A stretch of 64,000 nt of DNA from Luteibacter sp. UNC138MFCol5.1 (GCF_900110505.1 NZ_FODZ01000001.1:316053-380052); one strand, 5' to 3'. Positions 45,748-57,141 are shown, counted from the stretch's first letter. The notes: generated by a model from the sequence alone, not told the origin. Program-made: numbers and translations.

Positions 45748-48700
45748 ATGCAACGTTCCGACTATCGCGCCGTAGCGATCCGCCGTTCCGCCCTCTGTTC
45801 AGCCCTCGCACTCTGCTTCGCGAGCGGTGCCGTCCTGGCCCAGTCCAATGCGTCGGGTGTCGTGTTCGGCCGCGTCGCGCAGGCCGACGGTTCCGTCGTC
45901 CACGTGCGCAACCTCGATACCGGCGTCACCCGCGACATCACCGTCGACGCCGACGGCCGTTACCGCGCCACGTCGCTGCCGGTCGGCAGGTACAGCGTTT
46001 CGCTCGAGCGCGGCGGCACCGTCGTCGAGACGCGCGACAACGTGCAGGTCAATATCGGTGGCGGCGTGGACGTGTCGTTCGGCACGTCCGTGGCCAGCAG
46101 CACCGAGGCGCAGAACCTCGAGGGCGTGCAGGTCACCGGGACGGCACTGCCGGCCATCGACGTCTCGTCGGTGGACTCACGCACGGTGCTCACCGCCCAG
46201 CAGTTGCAGAAGATCCCCATCGCCCGTGACGTGACCGCCGCCGCGCTGTTGGCACCTGGTGTCGTCGCCGGCGATGCGCGCTACGGCAACGTGGCTTCGT
46301 TCGGGGGTTCGTCCGCCTCGGAAAACCAGTACTACATCAACGGCTACTCGGTCACGAACGCCCTCACCGGCCTTGGCTTCGTCAGCCTGCCCTTCGATGC
46401 GATCGACCAGCAGCAGATCTTCACCGGCGGCTACGGCGCGGAATACGGCCGCTCGACCGGTGGCGTGATCAATATCGTCACCAAGCGCGGCGGTAACGAG
46501 TGGAAGGCCGGTCTCGGTCTCTACGTTACCCCGCAGGGCCTGCGGCAGACGCCGCGCAGCATCTACCGAGAAGACGGCACGCTGTGGCAGAACCGTCGCC
46601 GCAACAAGAGCACCGACGTCCAGTACACCGGCTACATCAGTGGACCGCTGATCAAGGACAAGCTCTTCCTCTACGCCGCGGGTGACTTCACGCGTTCGGA
46701 TAGCCGCAACACCAGCAGCATCGTCGCGCCGCAGCGCACATACCAGGAAGCCAAGGCCACCAAGTGGCTGGCAAAGATCGACTGGAATATCACCGACAAC
46801 CACCTGCTCGAAGTCACCGGCTTCGGCGACAAGAACAACGTCGATCGCAGCGTGTATGCGTACGACTACGACGTCAAGGCGCGCGGTGGCTATATCGGCA
46901 CCGACAACCTGAAGAACTTCGATGCGCTCGCGGGCGCGGCACCGGGCGGCGACGTGTACGTTGGCAAGTACACCGGCTATATCACAGACAACCTGACCAT
47001 CAACGCCCTGTACGGCCACAGCAAGACGGTGCACGAACGCAACCTGGCATACGCCAGCAACGCGAACTGTCCGTGGATCCTCGACAACCGTGGCCTGCCC
47101 AGCGAGCAGATTACGGGATGCGGCCTGGTCAACGGCACCGTGCTCGGCAAGGGTGCGGAAGACAAGACGCATGGCTGGCGCTTCGACGTCGAGTACATCG
47201 CCGGCGACCACGACCTGCGCGCGGGTGTCGATAACCAGACGCTCGAATCGTATTCCGGCAACGTCTACGAGGGCGGCTACCGCTGGATTTACGGCCCGGC
47301 CGGTGACATCCCGAGCCGCGGCATCGTCCGTCCGCCGGGCGTCGATTACTATGCGCAGAAGCGGCTGTTCCTCACCGGCGCCAGCGTGAAGGTCGAGCAG
47401 GAAGCCCAGTTCATCGAGGACAAGTGGCAGATCACCGACCGCTGGCTCGCTTCGATCGGCCTCCGCAACGAGCAGTTCAAGAACATCAACGGCGACGGCC
47501 AGACGTACGTCAAGCAGCGCCACCAGCTTGCCCCGCGACTGGGCCTGACCTGGGACGTCTTCGGCGATTCGACGTTCAAGATCTACGGCAACGCGGGCCG
47601 CTACCATCTGGCGATCCCGTCGAACGTGGCCATCCGCGGCGCATCCGCCTCGACGTACTATTCGGAGTACTACACCTACACCGGCGTGGCCGCGAACGGC
47701 GAGCCGACCGGTATCCAGCAGATCGGCACGCGCGCTTACCTCAATGGCGAGGACGGCACGCCGCTCAACCCGAAGACGATCGCGTCGCAGGGCATCGACG
47801 CGTACTATCAGGACGAATACATCCTGGGCTTCGACAAGGCTATCAACGCCAACTGGAGCTTCGGCGCCAAGGCCACGCTGCGCAAGCTGAAGAGCTCGAT
47901 CGACGACTTCTGCGATTCCCGTCCGTTCGAGAAATACGCCGCCCGCAACGGCATCGATCTCACCAACGCGTCGATCCCCGGCTGCTACCTGTTCAATCCG
48001 GGCAAGTCGAACACCTTCCTCGTCGACATCGACAGCCAGGGCACCCTGGTGCCGTTCGCGCTCACGAAGGACGACTTCACGTCGCCGGAAGGCGTGGCGT
48101 TCCCGGACCTCAAGCGCAAGTACTACTCGCTGGAGCTCTACCTCGAGCACCAGCTCGCCGATAACTGGTACGCACGCGTCGACTACACATTCTCGCGCAG
48201 CTACGGCAACTCGGAAGGTCAGCTGAAGTCCGACATCGGCCAGGTCGATCCGTCGGTGACGCAGGACTGGGACGCCCCCGAGATCATGCAGTATTCGAAC
48301 GGCCCCTTGCCCAACGACCGCACGCACCAGCTGAAAGCGTACGGCTATTGGCAGGCGACCCCCGAGTGGCTGATCGGCGCCAACGTCGCGATGGCGACGG
48401 GCCGTCCGAAGAACTGCCTCGGCCAGGATCCGGTCGACGCGATCCAGTACGGCGCATCGTACTTCGAGTGCGGATTCCAGCCGGCGCCGCGCGGCTCGCA
48501 GGGTCGACTGCCGTGGACCTGGAGCCTCGATCTCAACGCGGAATACCGGCCGACGTGGGCGGGTGCGAACCAGCCGCTCGCCTTCACCGCCGCGGTCTTC
48601 AACGTCGCAGGCAAACAGCGCACGGTCGCCCAGATCGACACGGGCGAGCTCGACACCGTCGACGACGCGACGGGCCTCCCCGCCGTCAACCCGGATTACC

Positions 48701-48768
48701 GCCGCCCGGTCGCGTACCAATCGCCGCGGTACTTCCGCCTCGGCGTACGTTACGACTTCTCGCTCTGA
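45748..48768 (+). CDS. TonB-dependent receptor with carboxypeptidase-like N-domain (Oar-like)
   Basis: A 1006-residue outer-membrane receptor. After a signal peptide ending VLAQ, residues about 35-110 form a carboxypeptidase regulatory-like beta-sandwich (GVVFGRVAQADGSVVHVRNL). A plug (EGVQVTGTALPAIDVSS, GGYGAEYGRSTGGVINIVTK) and a large barrel ending FRLGVRYDFSL follow. Oar-type receptors take up larger organic ligands or support protein export. The substrate here is unknown. ATG 45748 follows GGGGAGA and opens the signal peptide. Two terminators follow. Confidence 0.9.
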   Translation: MQRSDYRAVAIRRSALCSALALCFASGAVLAQSNASGVVFGRVAQADGSVVHVRNLDTGVTRDITVDADGRYRATSLPVGRYSVSLERGGTVVETRDNVQVNIGGGVDVSFGTSVASSTEAQNLEGVQVTGTALPAIDVSSVDSRTVLTAQQLQKIPIARDVTAAALLAPGVVAGDARYGNVASFGGSSASENQYYINGYSVTNALTGLGFVSLPFDAIDQQQIFTGGYGAEYGRSTGGVINIVTKRGGNEWKAGLGLYVTPQGLRQTPRSIYREDGTLWQNRRRNKSTDVQYTGYISGPLIKDKLFLYAAGDFTRSDSRNTSSIVAPQRTYQEAKATKWLAKIDWNITDNHLLEVTGFGDKNNVDRSVYAYDYDVKARGGYIGTDNLKNFDALAGAAPGGDVYVGKYTGYITDNLTINALYGHSKTVHERNLAYASNANCPWILDNRGLPSEQITGCGLVNGTVLGKGAEDKTHGWRFDVEYIAGDHDLRAGVDNQTLESYSGNVYEGGYRWIYGPAGDIPSRGIVRPPGVDYYAQKRLFLTGASVKVEQEAQFIEDKWQITDRWLASIGLRNEQFKNINGDGQTYVKQRHQLAPRLGLTWDVFGDSTFKIYGNAGRYHLAIPSNVAIRGASASTYYSEYYTYTGVAANGEPTGIQQIGTRAYLNGEDGTPLNPKTIASQGIDAYYQDEYILGFDKAINANWSFGAKATLRKLKSSIDDFCDSRPFEKYAARNGIDLTNASIPGCYLFNPGKSNTFLVDIDSQGTLVPFALTKDDFTSPEGVAFPDLKRKYYSLELYLEHQLADNWYARVDYTFSRSYGNSEGQLKSDIGQVDPSVTQDWDAPEIMQYSNGPLPNDRTHQLKAYGYWQATPEWLIGANVAMATGRPKNCLGQDPVDAIQYGASYFECGFQPAPRGSQGRLPWTWSLDLNAEYRPTWAGANQPLAFTAAVFNVAGKQRTVAQIDTGELDTVDDATGLPAVNPDYRRPVAYQSPRYFRLGVRYDFSL

Positions 48769-48781
48769 GCGACGTGACAAC

Positions 48782-48812
48782 ACGCGCCCGGACGACGTAT
48801 CCGGGCGCGTTT
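48782..48812 (+). terminator. Intrinsic terminator after Oar-like receptor
   Basis: ACGCGCCCGGA and TCCGGGCGCGT form a perfect 11-bp stem with a 7-base loop, followed by TT. It lies 14 bases after the stop codon. Confidence 0.8.
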
Positions 48813-48835
48813 ACGAAGGATGATTCCCCAGATTG

Positions 48836-48860
48836 GCCGGCGCGGAGCGCCGGCTTTTTT
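48836..48860 (+). terminator. Second intrinsic terminator
   Basis: GCCGGCGC, a GGA loop and GCGCCGGC form an 8-bp stem directly followed by six T. This is a textbook rho-independent terminator and backs up the one before it. Confidence 0.9.
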
Positions 48861-48877
48861 ATGGGCCGACGAAAGAC

Positions 48878-48951
48878 ATCGCCGATGCGATCGGCTCCCA
48901 CCCTTCGGTCGGCCGACTACCGGAGGAGTGGGAGCCGATCGTATCGGCGAT
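48878..48951. repeat. REP-type palindrome (family B)
   Basis: ATCGCCGATGCGATCGGCTC pairs with GAGCCGATCGTATCGGCGAT, with a spacer containing CCCACCC and GGAGTGGG. It is almost the same as the copy at 39726 and again sits between convergent genes, here the Oar-like receptor and nagA. Confidence 0.88.
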
Positions 48952-48962
48952 GGATGCTGGCG

Positions 48963-50111
48963 TCACGCGGTATGGACGCGTACGCCGCCGATCCAGGTTT
49001 CCGCCACGTGCTGCGTTTCGTCGAGCACGACGAAGTCGGCGCGGAAGCCGGCGGCGATGTGACCGTGCGTGGCGCCGAGACCCAGGAAGGCGGCGGGATA
49101 GGTCGAGGCCATGCGGGCGGCTTCGTCGTACGGCACGCCGACCATGTTCACCGTGTTGCGCACGGCGGTGGCCATGTCGAGCGCGGAGCCCGCGAGCGTG
49201 CCGTCGGCCGTCTGGCAGACGCCGTCGCGGACCGTGATCGTCTCGCCCTTGAGCACGAAGCTCGGGTTGTCCGAACCGACCGGCGGCATCGCGTCCGTCA
49301 CCAGCATCATCTTCTCGCGCGCCTTCGCGGCGATCGCGACGCGCAGCGACGCGGGATGCACGTGGTGACCGTCGACGATCAGGCCGCACCAGCTCGCGGC
49401 GTCTTCGAGCGCGGCACCCACCACGCCGGGTTCGCGGCTGGTGAACGGCGTCATGGCGTTGAACAGATGCGTGAAGCCGCGCACGCCGGCGGCGAGCGCG
49501 CGACGGGTGACTTCGTAATCGGCGGCCGTGTGGCCGGCCGCGACGATCACGCCGTTGTCGACCAGCTGCGCGAGTACCTCGGCCGATGCGCGTTCCGGCG
49601 CGAGCGTCAGCAACGTCACGCCACCGTGGCGGCCGGCGACCATCGCGACATCGGCGGCGCCGGCGATACGGAACTTCGCCGGATCGTGCACGCCCTTGCG
49701 CTCCGGCGCGATGAACGGGCCTTCGAGATGGATGCCGAGCACGCCCGGAACGCCCTGTTCGACGGCGGCTTTCACGGCGTCGATGGCCTTCGCCATCACA
49801 TCGGCGTCGTCGCTGATCAGCGTGGGCAGGAAGCCCGTGGTGCCGAACTTCGCATGCGCCTCGCCGATCGTGCGAATGGTCTCGACGGTCGGCGCGTCGT
49901 TGAACAGCACGCCGCCGCCGCCGTTGACCTGGCAGTCGATGAAGCCGGGCAGCAGGGTGCGGCCGCCGAGGTCGTGGCGTTCCGCCGCGCGCACGCGCGG
50001 ATCGGAGGGCAGGGCGAGACCGGTGATGGTGTCACCGTCGATCAGCACGGCGAAACCGCCCTGGAATCCGTTGTCGGTGAGAACGCGGCCGTTGACGAGG
50101 GCGGTGGTCAT
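48963..50111 (-). CDS. nagA: N-acetylglucosamine-6-phosphate deacetylase
   Basis: A 382-residue amidohydrolase that turns GlcNAc-6-P into glucosamine-6-P and acetate. Metal and active-site segments are LLPGFIDCQVNG, GIHLEGPFI (metal glutamate), VAAGHTAA and THLFNAMTPF (histidines), DGHHVHP, and the catalytic aspartate in LVTDAMPPVG. ATG 50111 begins the usual N-terminus (MTTALVNGRVLTD). It is the last gene of the run GntR regulator, nagB-II, nagA, separated from nagB-II by a G-rich palindrome. Confidence 0.95.
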   Translation of the reverse strand: MTTALVNGRVLTDNGFQGGFAVLIDGDTITGLALPSDPRVRAAERHDLGGRTLLPGFIDCQVNGGGGVLFNDAPTVETIRTIGEAHAKFGTTGFLPTLISDDADVMAKAIDAVKAAVEQGVPGVLGIHLEGPFIAPERKGVHDPAKFRIAGAADVAMVAGRHGGVTLLTLAPERASAEVLAQLVDNGVIVAAGHTAADYEVTRRALAAGVRGFTHLFNAMTPFTSREPGVVGAALEDAASWCGLIVDGHHVHPASLRVAIAAKAREKMMLVTDAMPPVGSDNPSFVLKGETITVRDGVCQTADGTLAGSALDMATAVRNTVNMVGVPYDEAARMASTYPAAFLGLGATHGHIAAGFRADFVVLDETQHVAETWIGGVRVHTA

Positions 50112-50151
50112 GGGGGATGGGCCTTTTGCGGGGGGGCGGGCTTTTCTTGGA

Positions 50152-50206
50152 GGTGGGAGATGGGGGATGGGGGTTGCCGCCCCCGCCTCCCGTCGCCCAT
50201 CTCCCG
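50152..50206. repeat. G-rich palindrome between nagB-II and nagA
   Basis: GGTGGGAGATGGGGG on the left pairs with CGCCCATCTCCCGC on the right, with GGGGGTTGCCGCCCCC near the centre. The arm resembles the outer arm of the palindrome at 34257. It lies inside an apparent operon and may trim or protect mRNA. Confidence 0.7.
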
Positions 50207-51241
50207 CTACACCGTCTCGGTGACCTTGTTCAGGTGCGGCGGCACGTCGGGGTTGAAGCCGCGTTTCAGCGCGAGCGCGGCGGTGGCGCGGTAAAAACTC
50301 TGCACGGTGACGAGCGGCGCGTTGATCGGCGCGGTGGCCACCAGCGGAAGCACGCCCTCGCCCGTGGCGCCCGGCGCGGCGATCCACACCTTCGCGCCGC
50401 GCTTGCGGAACTCGGCGGCCACGTCGAGCACGCCGGGCAGCGTGTCGTCGTTCTGCGCGAAGAAGAGCACGGGGAACTCCGGGCCGACGAGGGCCATCGG
50501 ACCGTGCTTCACTTCCGCGGAGCTGAAGGCCTCGGCGTGCAGGCCGGAGGTTTCCTTGAACTTCAGCGCGGCTTCGAGCGCCGCCGCGAAGCCGAATCCG
50601 CGGCCCACGACGAACAGGTTGTGCGCGTCGACGAGGCCTTCGGTGAGCGCGCTCCAGTCGGCGTCCCAGCCCTGGCGCAGCTGCGCGGGCAACGCGGAGA
50701 GCGCTTCGCCGATCGCGGCGCTGCCGCTCCAGCGCGCGGCGATGTGCAGGATCGCGGCGAGCGCGCCTAGGTAGCTCTTGGTCGCCGCCACGCTCTTTTC
50801 GGGGCCGGCGTGCAGCGGCACGACGACATCCGCGATGGCGGCCAGCGGCGAATCGACGACGTTGACGAGTGCGACCACCAGCGCGCCGGCCTTCTTCGCG
50901 GCCTCGGCGTTGCGCACCAGGTCGGGACTCTTGCCGGACTGCGACACGGCGACGTACAGCGCGCCCTGGAGGTTCTGCTTCGCGTGGTAGATCGAGGTGA
51001 CCGACGGCGAGGCCGACGCGGTGACGACGCCCAGCTGCGTCTCGAACACGTACTTCGCGTACATGGCGGCGTGGTCGGAGCTGCCGCGCGCGCAGGTGAT
51101 GATCATGCGCGGCGGGTTCGCGCGCAGGCGCTCGGCCAGGGCCGTGACGACCGCCTCGTTGAGCGCGAGCTGCCGCTCGACGACCTCCGCCGTCTCGTGC
51201 GCTTCGCGGAACATCAGGGTGTCGTGCGGATGGATCGTCAT
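50207..51241 (-). CDS. SIS-domain glucosamine-6-phosphate deaminase (NagB-II type)
   Basis: A 344-residue protein with two SIS domains, like the isomerase half of GlmS. Segments are MIITCARGSSDHAAMYAKYV, VAVSQSGKSPDLVRNAEAAK and LFVVGRGFGFAAALEAALKF. In the GntR-nagB-nagA setting it most likely converts glucosamine-6-P to fructose-6-P and ammonia, the non-homologous NagB-II known from Shewanella and related groups. A sugar isomerase role is possible. ATG 51241 lies 16 bases after the regulator stop. Confidence 0.88.
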   Translation of the reverse strand: MTIHPHDTLMFREAHETAEVVERQLALNEAVVTALAERLRANPPRMIITCARGSSDHAAMYAKYVFETQLGVVTASASPSVTSIYHAKQNLQGALYVAVSQSGKSPDLVRNAEAAKKAGALVVALVNVVDSPLAAIADVVVPLHAGPEKSVAATKSYLGALAAILHIAARWSGSAAIGEALSALPAQLRQGWDADWSALTEGLVDAHNLFVVGRGFGFAAALEAALKFKETSGLHAEAFSSAEVKHGPMALVGPEFPVLFFAQNDDTLPGVLDVAAEFRKRGAKVWIAAPGATGEGVLPLVATAPINAPLVTVQSFYRATAALALKRGFNPDVPPHLNKVTETV

Positions 51242-51257
51242 GGGATGGTCGTGCCCG

Positions 51258-52010
51258 TCAGTCGCTCTGCAGTTCCGCGACGAAGTCGTAGATGTCGCCG
51301 CGATACCAGGAGCAGGTGAATTCGACGATGCGTCCGTCGTCGAGGAAGCTGCGCCGCTCGATGTTGAGGCCGGCGCTGCCGGCACCGAGGCGAAGCAGGC
51401 GAGTCTGCGCCGGCCCGAGGACCACGGCGCGCAGGCGCTGCAACGCGCGCAGCGGCCGGTTGCCGAGCTTGTCGAGCGCTTCGTAGAGCGAATCCTCCAC
51501 GAGGCCCGGATCGGGCAGGAGATCGAGCGGGACGGCGCTGCGCTCGATGGCGAGCGGCTCGTCCCCGGCGTAGCGCAGACGGTGCAGGCGCACCACCTGC
51601 GTGCCCGGCGAGAGATTCATCGCCATGGCTTCCTCGGGCGTGACCTCGCCGATCGCCCTTTCGAAGAACTCCGATCGCGGGTTCAGCCCGCGGGCCCGGA
51701 GATCCTCGGTGAAGCTGGTCATGCGCGAGAGCGGCTTGACGATGCGCTCGGAGACGAAGGTGCCCGCGCCGTGGCGCTGGGTCAGCAGGCCGTCTTCTAC
51801 CAGGCCGCCGATGGCCTTGCGCACCGTGACCCGCGACAGGGTGAGGGCCCTGGCCAGATCGCGTTCGCTCGGTAGGGCGTGGCCGACCTGGACCTCGCCG
51901 TTCTCGATCACGTTGCGGATCGCGCGGCGCAGGCGCATGTACGCCAGCGGCTGCCGGACGGCCGGGTCGTTGTGCAGACGCTGGTATTCGGCGACGAGGG
52001 CGCTTTCCAT
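51258..52010 (-). CDS. GntR-family (HutC type) regulator of the nag genes
   Basis: A 250-residue repressor. The N-terminal winged helix has LPSERDLARALTLSRVTVRK and GLLTQRHGAGTFVSERI. The C-terminal UTRA domain (about residues 95-245) binds an effector, in this family often a phosphorylated amino sugar. It leads the nagB-II/nagA run. ATG 52010 starts the protein. An upstream in-frame start would lie in the shared control region. Likely sites are the repeats at 52169-52206. Confidence 0.88.
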   Translation of the reverse strand: MESALVAEYQRLHNDPAVRQPLAYMRLRRAIRNVIENGEVQVGHALPSERDLARALTLSRVTVRKAIGGLVEDGLLTQRHGAGTFVSERIVKPLSRMTSFTEDLRARGLNPRSEFFERAIGEVTPEEAMAMNLSPGTQVVRLHRLRYAGDEPLAIERSAVPLDLLPDPGLVEDSLYEALDKLGNRPLRALQRLRAVVLGPAQTRLLRLGAGSAGLNIERRSFLDDGRIVEFTCSWYRGDIYDFVAELQSD

Positions 52011-52079
52011 GCCGCGAAGATACCAATCCCCGACCACTGGGGCAAGCAGATGCAACCCCGGCCATACCAGCCGGCCATT

Positions 52080-52124
52080 CAAACGGTCGTTTGCACGATC
52101 TAAATGCACTGTGCAAACGTTTGC
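52080..52124. promoter_or_regulatory. Palindromic operators between the nag regulator and zwf
   Basis: CAAACGGTCGTTTG (52080-52093) and the perfect palindrome GCAAACGTTTGC (52113-52124) lie between the divergent regulator and zwf genes. AACGTT-centred palindromes of this kind are typical of LacI-family regulators, and a LacI gene lies at 58010. Which protein binds is not shown. Confidence 0.55.
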
Positions 52125-52168
52125 GGTGCAGCATGTGGTTTCGAACGGCGGCGAATGGTCGCGTCCAG

Positions 52169-52206
52169 TGGTACGGGGCTGGTACGTCCTGGTATGTCAC
52201 TGGTAC
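52169..52206. promoter_or_regulatory. Four phased direct repeats TGGTAC/TGGTAT
   Basis: TGGTAC at 52169, 52180 and 52201 and TGGTAT at 52190 recur every 10 to 11 bases, so they face the same side of the helix. They end 37 bases before the zwf start. Phased direct repeats suggest several regulator units binding side by side, the nearest candidate being the GntR protein. Confidence 0.6.
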
Positions 52207-52243
52207 GATCCGGAGGCATCCGTTCCTGTGTGAGGCCATCGTC

Positions 52244-53712
<1,469 letters not shown>

Positions 53713-53716
<4 letters not shown>

Positions 53717-54414
53717 ACGCCAAGATCGAACGCCATGAATTCACCGACAAGCTGTCGCTCGCCGACCAGCTCGCGCGCGACGTCGCCGCGAAGCTGAAGC
53801 AGGCCATCGATGCGCGAGGCAAGGCCACGCTCGCCGTCTCCGGCGGCAGCACGCCGAAGATGATGTTCGCCGTGCTCGCCGAGCAGGAGATCGACTGGTC
53901 GAAGGTCGCCATCACGCTCGTCGACGAGCGCTGGGTCGACGTCGACAGCGAGCGTTCCAACGCTCGCCTGGTGGCGGCCCACCTGCTCCACCACGAGGCC
54001 CACGCGGCCACGTTCCTGCCGCTGTTCGACAAGGCGCACGCGGACGACGTGGACAAGGCGCTGGGCGCGGTTGGCGCGCGCGTCGACGCGCTGGGCCTGC
54101 CGTTCGATGTCGTGATCCTCGGCATGGGTGGCGACGGGCATACCGCGTCGTTCTTCCCCGGCGGCGACAACCTCGCGGAGGCGCTCGATCCGAAGGGCAC
54201 GAAGACGGTGCTGTCGATGCGCGCGCCGGACGCCGGCGAGCCGCGCATCACGCTGACGCTGCCGAAGGTGCTCGATACGCGCGCGCTCTACGTGCATATC
54301 GAAGGCGCCGACAAGAAGGACATCCTCGCGAAAGCCGAGGCCGGCGAGGATTACCCCATCGGTGCCGTGCTGAAGAACGCGAAGGGCCCGGTCGAGGTCT
54401 ACTGGGCGCCGTAA
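53713..54414 (+). CDS. pgl: 6-phosphogluconolactonase
   Basis: A 233-residue DevB-type lactonase that hydrolyses the zwf product to 6-phosphogluconate. Family segments are [34 protein letters not shown] and [15 protein letters not shown]. The start overlaps the zwf stop by four bases (ATGA), so the two are coupled. Length is normal. Confidence 0.95.
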
Positions 54415-54541
54415 CCACCCATGCCTTACCGCCGCGCGGGACACGCGCGGCAACGGGTCGTCCCGGCGCCGTGCCGGCGATCCACCCGACAGTCCCGTGC
54501 CGGCGCGGCGCGGGGCGCGGTCAAAGCCTCAGGAACATGCC

Positions 54542-56353
54542 ATGACCACCCATCCCATCCTCGCCGAGGTGACCCGGCGCATCGTGGAGCGTAGCCGCGA
54601 ATCCCGTGCCGCGTACCTCGCCAAGATCGACGCCGCGCGCGGCAAGGGCGCGAAGCGCCATCACCTCTCGTGCGGCAACCTCGCGCACGGCTTCGCCGCA
54701 TGCGCCGAGAAGGACAAGGACGCGCTGCGCAACGGCCACGCCGCGAACATCGCGATCGTCACGTCGTACAACGACATGCTTTCGGCGCACCAGCCTTACG
54801 AGCGCTATCCGGAGCTGATCCGGCGCACGGCGCGCGACTTCGGCGCTACCGCGCAGGTCGCCGGCGGCGTGCCCGCGATGTGCGACGGCGTCACGCAGGG
54901 CCGTCCGGGCATGGAGCTGTCGCTGTTCTCGCGCGACCTCATCGCCATGGCCACCGCGGTGTCGCTCTCGCACGACATGTACGAAGGCGCGTTGTACCTC
55001 GGCATCTGCGACAAGATCGTGCCGGGCATGCTGATCGGCGCGCTCAGCTTCGGTCACCTCGCGTCCGCGTTCGTGCCGTCGGGCCCGATGCCGTCGGGCA
55101 TTCCGAACGAGGAGAAGTCGAAGGTCCGCCAGGCGTTCGCCGCGGGCAAGGCCACGCGCGCGGAACTGCTCGAGGCGGAAGCGCGTTCGTACCACGGCTC
55201 GGGCACCTGCACGTTCTACGGCACGGCGAACTCCAACCAGATGCTGATGGAGATCATGGGGCTGCACCTTCCGGGTGCGAGCTTCGAGGCGCCGGATACG
55301 CCGCTGCGCGACGCGCTGACGCGCGCGACGGTCGAGCGCGTGCTCGCCATCGACTCGCTCGGCGACCAGTACCTGCCGCTCGGCCACATCGTCGACGAGC
55401 GCTCGGTCGTCAACGGCGTCGTCGGCCTGCACGCCACCGGCGGCTCCACGAATCATCTGCTGCACCTCGTCGCCATCGCGCGCGCCGCCGGCGTGGAACT
55501 GCGCTGGGACGACTTCGACGCGCTTTCCGCGGTGGTGCCCCTGCTCGCACGGGTCTATCCGAACGGCTATGCCGACGTGAACCATTTCCACGAGGCCGGC
55601 GGCATGGGCTTCCTGATGGACCAGTTGCTCGACGCGGGCCTGCTGCACGCCGACGTCAACACGATCATGGGTCCGGGCCTGCACCACTATCGCAACGCGC
55701 CGTCGCTGGAGGGCGATACGCTGGTGTGGAAGCCGGTATCGAAGGAGAGCGGCAACCGTGGCGTGCTGCGCTCGATCGCGGAGCCGTTCCGCCAGGACGG
55801 CGGCCTGCGCATGCTCAAGGGTAACGTCGGCCGCGGCGTCATCAAGGTGTCGTCGGTGCCGGAAGACCGCATGGTCGTCGAGGCGCCGGCCATCGTGTTC
55901 GACGAGCAGGACGACGTGAAGGCCGCTTTCGACCGCGGCGAGCTGGATCGCGACTTCGTCGCGGTCGTGCGCTTCCAGGGTCCGCGCGCTCGCGGCATGC
56001 CCGAGCTGCACAAGCTCACGCCGACGCTCAGCCTCCTGCAGGACCGCGGCCACCGCGTCGCGCTGGTGACCGATGGACGCATGTCCGGCGCGTCGGGCCG
56101 CGTGCCCGCGGCCATCCACGTCACGCCCGAAGCCGAAGCGGGCGGCCCGATCGCGCGCATCCGCACGGGCGACCTCGTCCGCCTAGACGCGAACGAGGGC
56201 ACGATCGAGGTGCTCGTCGACGCCGACGAATGGAACAGCCGCATCCCCGACAACGTCGACCTGGCCGTGCACCACACGGGCATGGGCCGCGAACTCTTCG
56301 CCATGTTCCGCCAGTCCGCCGTCACGGCCGACCTCGGTGCGGGCGTCTTCTGA
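54542..56353 (+). CDS. edd: 6-phosphogluconate dehydratase
   Basis: A 603-residue iron-sulfur dehydratase, the same length as the E. coli enzyme, that makes 2-keto-3-deoxy-6-phosphogluconate. Cluster cysteines are in [29 protein letters not shown] and [13 protein letters not shown]. The C-terminal swivel domain has [24 protein letters not shown] precedes ATG 54542. A 127-base gap from pgl holds no gene. Confidence 0.96.
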   Translation: MTTHPILAEVTRRIVERSRESRAAYLAKIDAARGKGAKRHHLSCGNLAHGFAACAEKDKDALRNGHAANIAIVTSYNDMLSAHQPYERYPELIRRTARDFGATAQVAGGVPAMCDGVTQGRPGMELSLFSRDLIAMATAVSLSHDMYEGALYLGICDKIVPGMLIGALSFGHLASAFVPSGPMPSGIPNEEKSKVRQAFAAGKATRAELLEAEARSYHGSGTCTFYGTANSNQMLMEIMGLHLPGASFEAPDTPLRDALTRATVERVLAIDSLGDQYLPLGHIVDERSVVNGVVGLHATGGSTNHLLHLVAIARAAGVELRWDDFDALSAVVPLLARVYPNGYADVNHFHEAGGMGFLMDQLLDAGLLHADVNTIMGPGLHHYRNAPSLEGDTLVWKPVSKESGNRGVLRSIAEPFRQDGGLRMLKGNVGRGVIKVSSVPEDRMVVEAPAIVFDEQDDVKAAFDRGELDRDFVAVVRFQGPRARGMPELHKLTPTLSLLQDRGHRVALVTDGRMSGASGRVPAAIHVTPEAEAGGPIARIRTGDLVRLDANEGTIEVLVDADEWNSRIPDNVDLAVHHTGMGRELFAMFRQSAVTADLGAGVF

Positions 56354-56369
56354 TCCACCGGAGTAGCAG

Positions 56370-57020
56370 ATGAGCAACGAAGCAAAGCAGCAGCGCGTCG
56401 AATCCACCCTGCGCCTCGCGCCGGTCGTCCCCGTCGTGATCATCGAGGACGCGTCGAAGGCCGTGGGCATGGCGCGCGCGCTCGTCGCCGGCGGTATCCC
56501 GGCCATCGAGGTGACGCTGCGCACGCCTGCCGCGCTGGACGCCGTGCGCGCGATCGCCGCGGAAGTGGAAGGCGCGTTTGTCGGCGTGGGCACCGTGCTC
56601 ACCGCGCGCGACCTCGACAACGCGCTCAAGGCCGGCGCGAAGTTCGCCGTGTCGCCGGGCAGCGCGCCGCGCCTGCTCGATGCCGCCGACGACTCCGAAC
56701 TCCCGCTGCTGCCGGGCGCCGCCACCTCCAGCGAGGCGATGGAACTGCTCGAGCGTGGGTACCGTTTCCAGAAGTTCTTTCCGGCCGTTCCCGCCGGCGG
56801 CGCGAAGCTGATCGGCGCCTGGGCCAGCCCCCTGCCGCAGATCCGTTTCTGCCCGACCGGCGGCATCAGCCTCGCCAACGCCGGCGATTTCCTCAGCCTG
56901 CCGAACGTCGCCTGCGTCGGCGGCTCGTGGCTCACCCCCGCGGACAAGCTCGCGTCGTCGGACTGGGCGGGTATCGAGGCGCTGGCGCGCGAAGCCGCGC
57001 AGCTGCCGCGCAAGGGCTGA
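56370..57020 (+). CDS. eda: KDPG aldolase
   Basis: A 216-residue trimeric class I aldolase that splits KDPG into pyruvate and glyceraldehyde-3-P. The catalytic glutamate is in GIPAIEVTLRT, the Schiff-base lysine in YRFQKFFPA near residue 133, and the phosphate site in RFCPTGGIS. It starts 16 bases after edd and closes the operon. A family B repeat follows the stop. Confidence 0.96.
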   Translation: MSNEAKQQRVESTLRLAPVVPVVIIEDASKAVGMARALVAGGIPAIEVTLRTPAALDAVRAIAAEVEGAFVGVGTVLTARDLDNALKAGAKFAVSPGSAPRLLDAADDSELPLLPGAATSSEAMELLERGYRFQKFFPAVPAGGAKLIGAWASPLPQIRFCPTGGISLANAGDFLSLPNVACVGGSWLTPADKLASSDWAGIEALAREAAQLPRKG

Positions 57021-57023
57021 ACA

Positions 57024-57080
57024 GTCGCTATGATCGACTCCCGTCCTTCCGGAGGGTGGGAGCCGATCGTAGCGGCGATT
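57024..57080. repeat. REP-type palindrome (family B, short)
   Basis: AGTCGCTATGATCGACTCCC on the left and GGGAGCCGATCGTAGCGGCG on the right pair imperfectly around CTTCCGGAG. It is more diverged than the copies at 39726 and 48878. It lies 3 bases after the eda stop, before a gene on the same strand. Confidence 0.8.
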
Positions 57081-57141
57081 GGCGCGTGAGGGCCCATGAT
57101 CCTGTGTCATTCTCGCGACCTTCGACACTCTCTACGCCGCC

